64,000 nt of DNA, from the NCBI GenBank assembly GCA_037962975.1, contig CM075676.1, positions 43,315,501 through 43,379,500 on the forward strand, given 5' to 3'. Below are positions 61,330 through 64,000 of the stretch, piece by piece; within the stretch, counting starts at the first letter, position 1, and every line of letters starts with the position of its first letter. The stretch comes from Clitoria ternatea (Eukaryota; Streptophyta; Magnoliopsida; Fabales; Fabaceae). The notes under the pieces were generated by a model, which saw only the letters and a program-made list of their open reading frames with translations, was not told the DNA's origin and made no database searches. A program made the translations under genes and the position numbers.

Positions 61330-62440
61330 AAAGTACTCGGGAATATCTCTTTCCGAGAAGGATTCATCAGAGTCTCTTTTCATTCAAAATTGCTTCACTC
61401 GGAAGGAATTCACTCAGAAATGTTTCTGTTTGAAACACTCAATCATAGCTGTTCTTTCCTCGGAAGTGACCCACTCAGAAATGTCTCACCCGGAGACACC
61501 TCATTCAGAACATCTCACTCAGATATATCTCTACCTGAGTCAAAGCCTTTCTTTACTTGAAAATATTTCTCTCGGAAGTGCGTCACTCGGAAGTCTTACA
61601 ATCAAAAGAATCATTCGGAGTCGAAGTTCAGTCCTCTCTCAGAAATCTTTCCACTTAGGAATATCACTCGGAGTCGAAGACAATCTCGAAGACGAACCCA
61701 AGCACAATCTCTCAACAACTTTGGATATGGCCCGAGCACAGGCTCTAGACGATCTTTAAGACACCCGTGCACGAATTGAATGAAGGGGTTCACCACTCAG
61801 ATATTTACTTCCCAGGGAACTATTCACTCAGAAACGTACTCATTCGAAGTTAAAGTCTTTCTCTGTCCTAAAGTACTTCCCCTGGAAAGACTCACTCGGT
61901 ATGTCTCAATTGGTGCCATACCACATGGAATCGGAAATATCTCACTTGGTGCTATCCTACTTGGAAATGTCTCACTCGGTGCCATCCCACACGGAAGTGT
62001 CGCACTCGGAGACATCCCACTCAGGAAAGTTGCACTCAACTTGGAGATACTCCACTCGGGAATTCACTACTCAGAAATATCGTGGCCCGAGAAGTACTTA
62101 TTCAAAATCAAAGCTTTTCTTCGCTCGGAAGTACTTCTCTCGGAAACGACCCATTCGGAAACGTTTCACTCGAATTTACCTCACTCAAAAGTGTCTCATT
62201 CGGACACAATTTTTCTTCACTCGGAAGTGATTCTCTCGGTCATGCTTCACTCAGAAACATCTTAACTTTACTTCACTCGGAAGTAGTTCTCTCACTGAGA
62301 AAGGTCTTACTTGAAATCAGATCCCTTTATTTACTCAGAAAGTCTTATCTCAAACATGATTCACTCGGGAACGTTTCGCTCATCCGAAATCAAACTCGAA
62401 AATTCTTCACTGATAATGGATGTCTGACGCTTTTTAATTA
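61330..62440. repeat. CACTCGGAAGT-like motif array
   Basis: About 40 variants of CACTCGGAAGT, CACTCAGAAAT, CATTCGGA and CTCTCGGAA occur at irregular spacing of 15-40 bp, on the plus strand only (antisense to the element). The unit is short and degenerate, unlike an ordinary minisatellite. Confidence 0.8.
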
Positions 62441-62492
62441 AAAGAAACTCCACCGATCCTTAATGAATTATTTTCAAATTTAGGATGTTACA

Positions 62493-62506
62493 TTTCTCCC
62501 CTCCTA
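62493..62506 (-). other. Polypurine tract of the chromovirus
   Basis: The minus strand reads GAGGAGGGGAGAAA immediately before the LTR start TGTAACATCC. This placement identifies the adjacent LTR as the 3' one and fixes the element's strand. Confidence 0.9.
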
Positions 62507-62546
62507 CAAAAATTTTGTCCTCGAAATTTAAACATAAAGACATACC

Positions 62547-64000
62547 TTAATGAAATAACTCGGGATATTGTTGCCTCATAGCATCTTCACGTTCCCAAGT
62601 ATGCATAATACACTGATCCTGCTGCCATGCAACCTTGACCAACTGAACATTCTTGCTTCTTAAGCGTTTTACCGATCGGTCCACTATACCAGTGGGCTCA
62701 GCTATAGTGGTCAGGTTTTCCCTGATTTCAACGTCATCATCAAGCATCTCATGGGTATAATCTGGTAAATACTTTCTCAATTGAGAAACATGGAACACGC
62801 TATGTAGATTTGATAGATGAGAAGGCAACGCTATCTGATAAGCTACAGGGCCGACTCTCTTCAATATTTCATATGGACCAATATACTTTGGGCTCAATTT
62901 CTTGCTTTTCAAAGCTCTCCCTATGCCTTTACTATAAGAAACTTTCAAGAATACTCTGTCACCGACCTGAAACTCAAGCGGTTTCGTCCGCTTATCATGA
63001 TAACTTTTCTGACGATCCTGGGATGCTTTCATTTTATCTCTGATCATCTGAATCGGCTCGAAGCTCTGCTGCACAATCTCAGGCCCTAACATTAGGCTCT
63101 CACCAGTCTCTGACCAGCAAAGAGGTGTTCGGCACCTTCTACCATATAGAGCCTCATATGGAGCCATACCTATGTTGCTGTGATAGCTATTATTATAGGT
63201 AAATTCAATCAATGGAAGGTATTGCTCCCAGCTACCACCATGCTCTAGCACACAAGACCTCAACAAGTCCTCTAAACTCTAAATAGTTTGCTCGGACTGC
63301 CCATCTGTCTGAGGATGATAGGTCGAACTCAATCGAAGCTTCGAACCTAACTCCTGATGCAAACTCCCCTAAAATCGGGAAGTAAACCTCAGATCTCTAT
63401 CCGACACAATAGAAGATGGAACACCGTGCAGTCGAACGATCTCACTGATATACAATTGTGCTAGTCTCTACAAGGGGTAACTCATATTGATAGGCAAGAA
63501 ATGTGCAGACTTTGTTAATTGGTCCACAATAACCCAGATAGCATAATGACCACTACGAGTCCTGGGTAATCCTATCACAAAATCCATAGCAATAGCATCC
63601 CATTTCCACACTGGAATCTCTAAGGGCTGTAAACCACCAGACGGTTTCTGATGTTCAACCTTTTCTTTCTGACAGATTATACAATGAGCCACAAAGTCAA
63701 CCATGTCTCTCTTTATTCCAAGCCACTAAAAATGTAATTTCAAATCATGATACATCTTGGTAGTACCTGGATGGATACTCAGCATACTTCTATGAGCTTC
63801 ATTGAGTATCATTTTTCTTAGATCACCAGAATCAGGCACATAAACTTGACCTTTCACTCGCCAAATACCATCAGAACCCTCGGTTAAGAATAGGTCCTTG
63901 CCATTAGCCTGAGTTTCTTTCATCACTGCTAAGTAAGTATCAGATATCTGATGCATATACACCAGCTTTAAAAACTTATTGGCTATTTTCAAAATACCAA
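62547..64000 (-). pseudogene. pol: Integrase and C-terminal region of chromovirus pol, with four premature stops
   Basis: Reading the minus strand from 64000: an H-H-C-C finger (HRSMLSIHPGTTKMYHDL, then CIICQKEKVEHQKPSG), the D-D-E core ([38 protein letters not shown]), then WEQYLPLIEFTYNNSYHSNI, GPYEILKRVGPVAYQIALP (GPY/F module), LHSVFHVSQLRKYLPD and a chromodomain-like end (VKRLRSKNVQLVKVAW, TWEREDAMRQQYPELF) with a stop at 62547. Four in-frame TAG codons interrupt it near 63726, 63470, 63371 and 63281, at positions where Trp or Gln is expected. No frameshift was needed to read through. The upstream RT and protease lie outside the window. Confidence 0.9.

Larger units (their letters stand above)
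59714..62492 (-). repeat. 3' LTR of the chromovirus (2.78 kb)
   Basis: In the minus-strand sense it starts TGTAACATCCTAAATTTG and ends TAGGATGTTTTACA. It abuts the polypurine tract. It includes a (TA)n run at 60688-60723 and a ~1.1-kb array of CACTCGGAAGT-like motifs (plus strand, 61330-62440). Open frames of 60-160 codons on either strand here come from that array and are not genes. Confidence 0.85.
59714..64000 (-). mobile_element. 3' half of a Tekay-like Ty3/gypsy chromovirus (runs off the window)
   Basis: On the minus strand, a degenerate integrase is followed by a polypurine tract (62493-62506) and a 2779-bp 3' LTR (62492-59714). The 5' half lies beyond the window. The TGTAACATCC LTR start, large LTR, GPY/F motif and a chromodomain-like C terminus suit the Tekay/Del clade. 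Confidence 0.85.

Noticed and set aside
61327..62441. Several 60-160-codon plus-strand frames rich in HSE/SLG repeats
   Set aside because: They lie antisense in the chromovirus LTR and only reflect the CACTCGG motif array.

Overview
The window looks like nuclear DNA of a dicot plant. It is AT-rich, with intron-rich genes, CCCTAAA-type telomere-like repeats and abundant plant LTR retrotransposons. The repeat content and the FAR1-like pseudogene would suit a legume, but that is an inference from memory. No rRNA, tRNA, CRISPR or bacterial-type operon was seen.

Two host genes can be reconstructed exon by exon, both on the minus strand. The first (2414-14462, 21 coding exons, 1008 aa) is a BSL2/BSL3-type Kelch-repeat Ser/Thr phosphatase of brassinosteroid signalling. 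One of its introns is GC-AG, and its introns carry a 291-bp solo LTR and other repeats. The second (47011-50534, 6 exons, 592 aa) is an LSG1-type circularly permuted GTPase for 60S ribosome maturation, with a telo-box and a site II motif upstream. All exon phases close in both.

Between and around them lies mobile and decayed DNA. 15-18 kb: a neprosin-like (DUF239) gene relic. 18.3-18.7 kb: three 119-bp tandem repeats. 18.7-24.7 kb: an Ulp1-like peptidase relic split by a 3.28-kb solo LTR with a 5-bp target duplication. 25.7-27.55 kb: a complete 1.83-kb non-autonomous LTR element. 27.6-37.9 kb: a degenerate telomere-like array interrupted by an 8.8-kb Athila-like Ty3/gypsy element. That element has a 5' LTR, a PBS and nearly intact gag-pol but no 3' LTR, and it is flanked by an exact 42-bp direct repeat. 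39-40.2 kb: an LTR-like relic. 41.4-44.7 kb: a FAR1/FRS-like transposase-derived pseudogene.

Distal to LSG1 there is a small mosaic of two unrelated gene fragments (51.6-52.7 kb), then a decayed Ty3/gypsy gag-protease-RT relic (53.35-54.5 kb). A head-to-tail pair of ~2.4-kb LTR-like repeats follows (54.5-59.24 kb). The window ends in the 3' half of a Tekay-like chromovirus on the minus strand: a 2.78-kb 3' LTR, a polypurine tract, and an integrase carrying four premature stops.

The items most worth a second look are the 42-bp flank of the truncated Athila element, the GC-AG intron in the BSL gene, the duplicated splice donor in LSG1, the CACTCGG arrays shared by two unrelated retroelements, and the gene-fragment mosaic.
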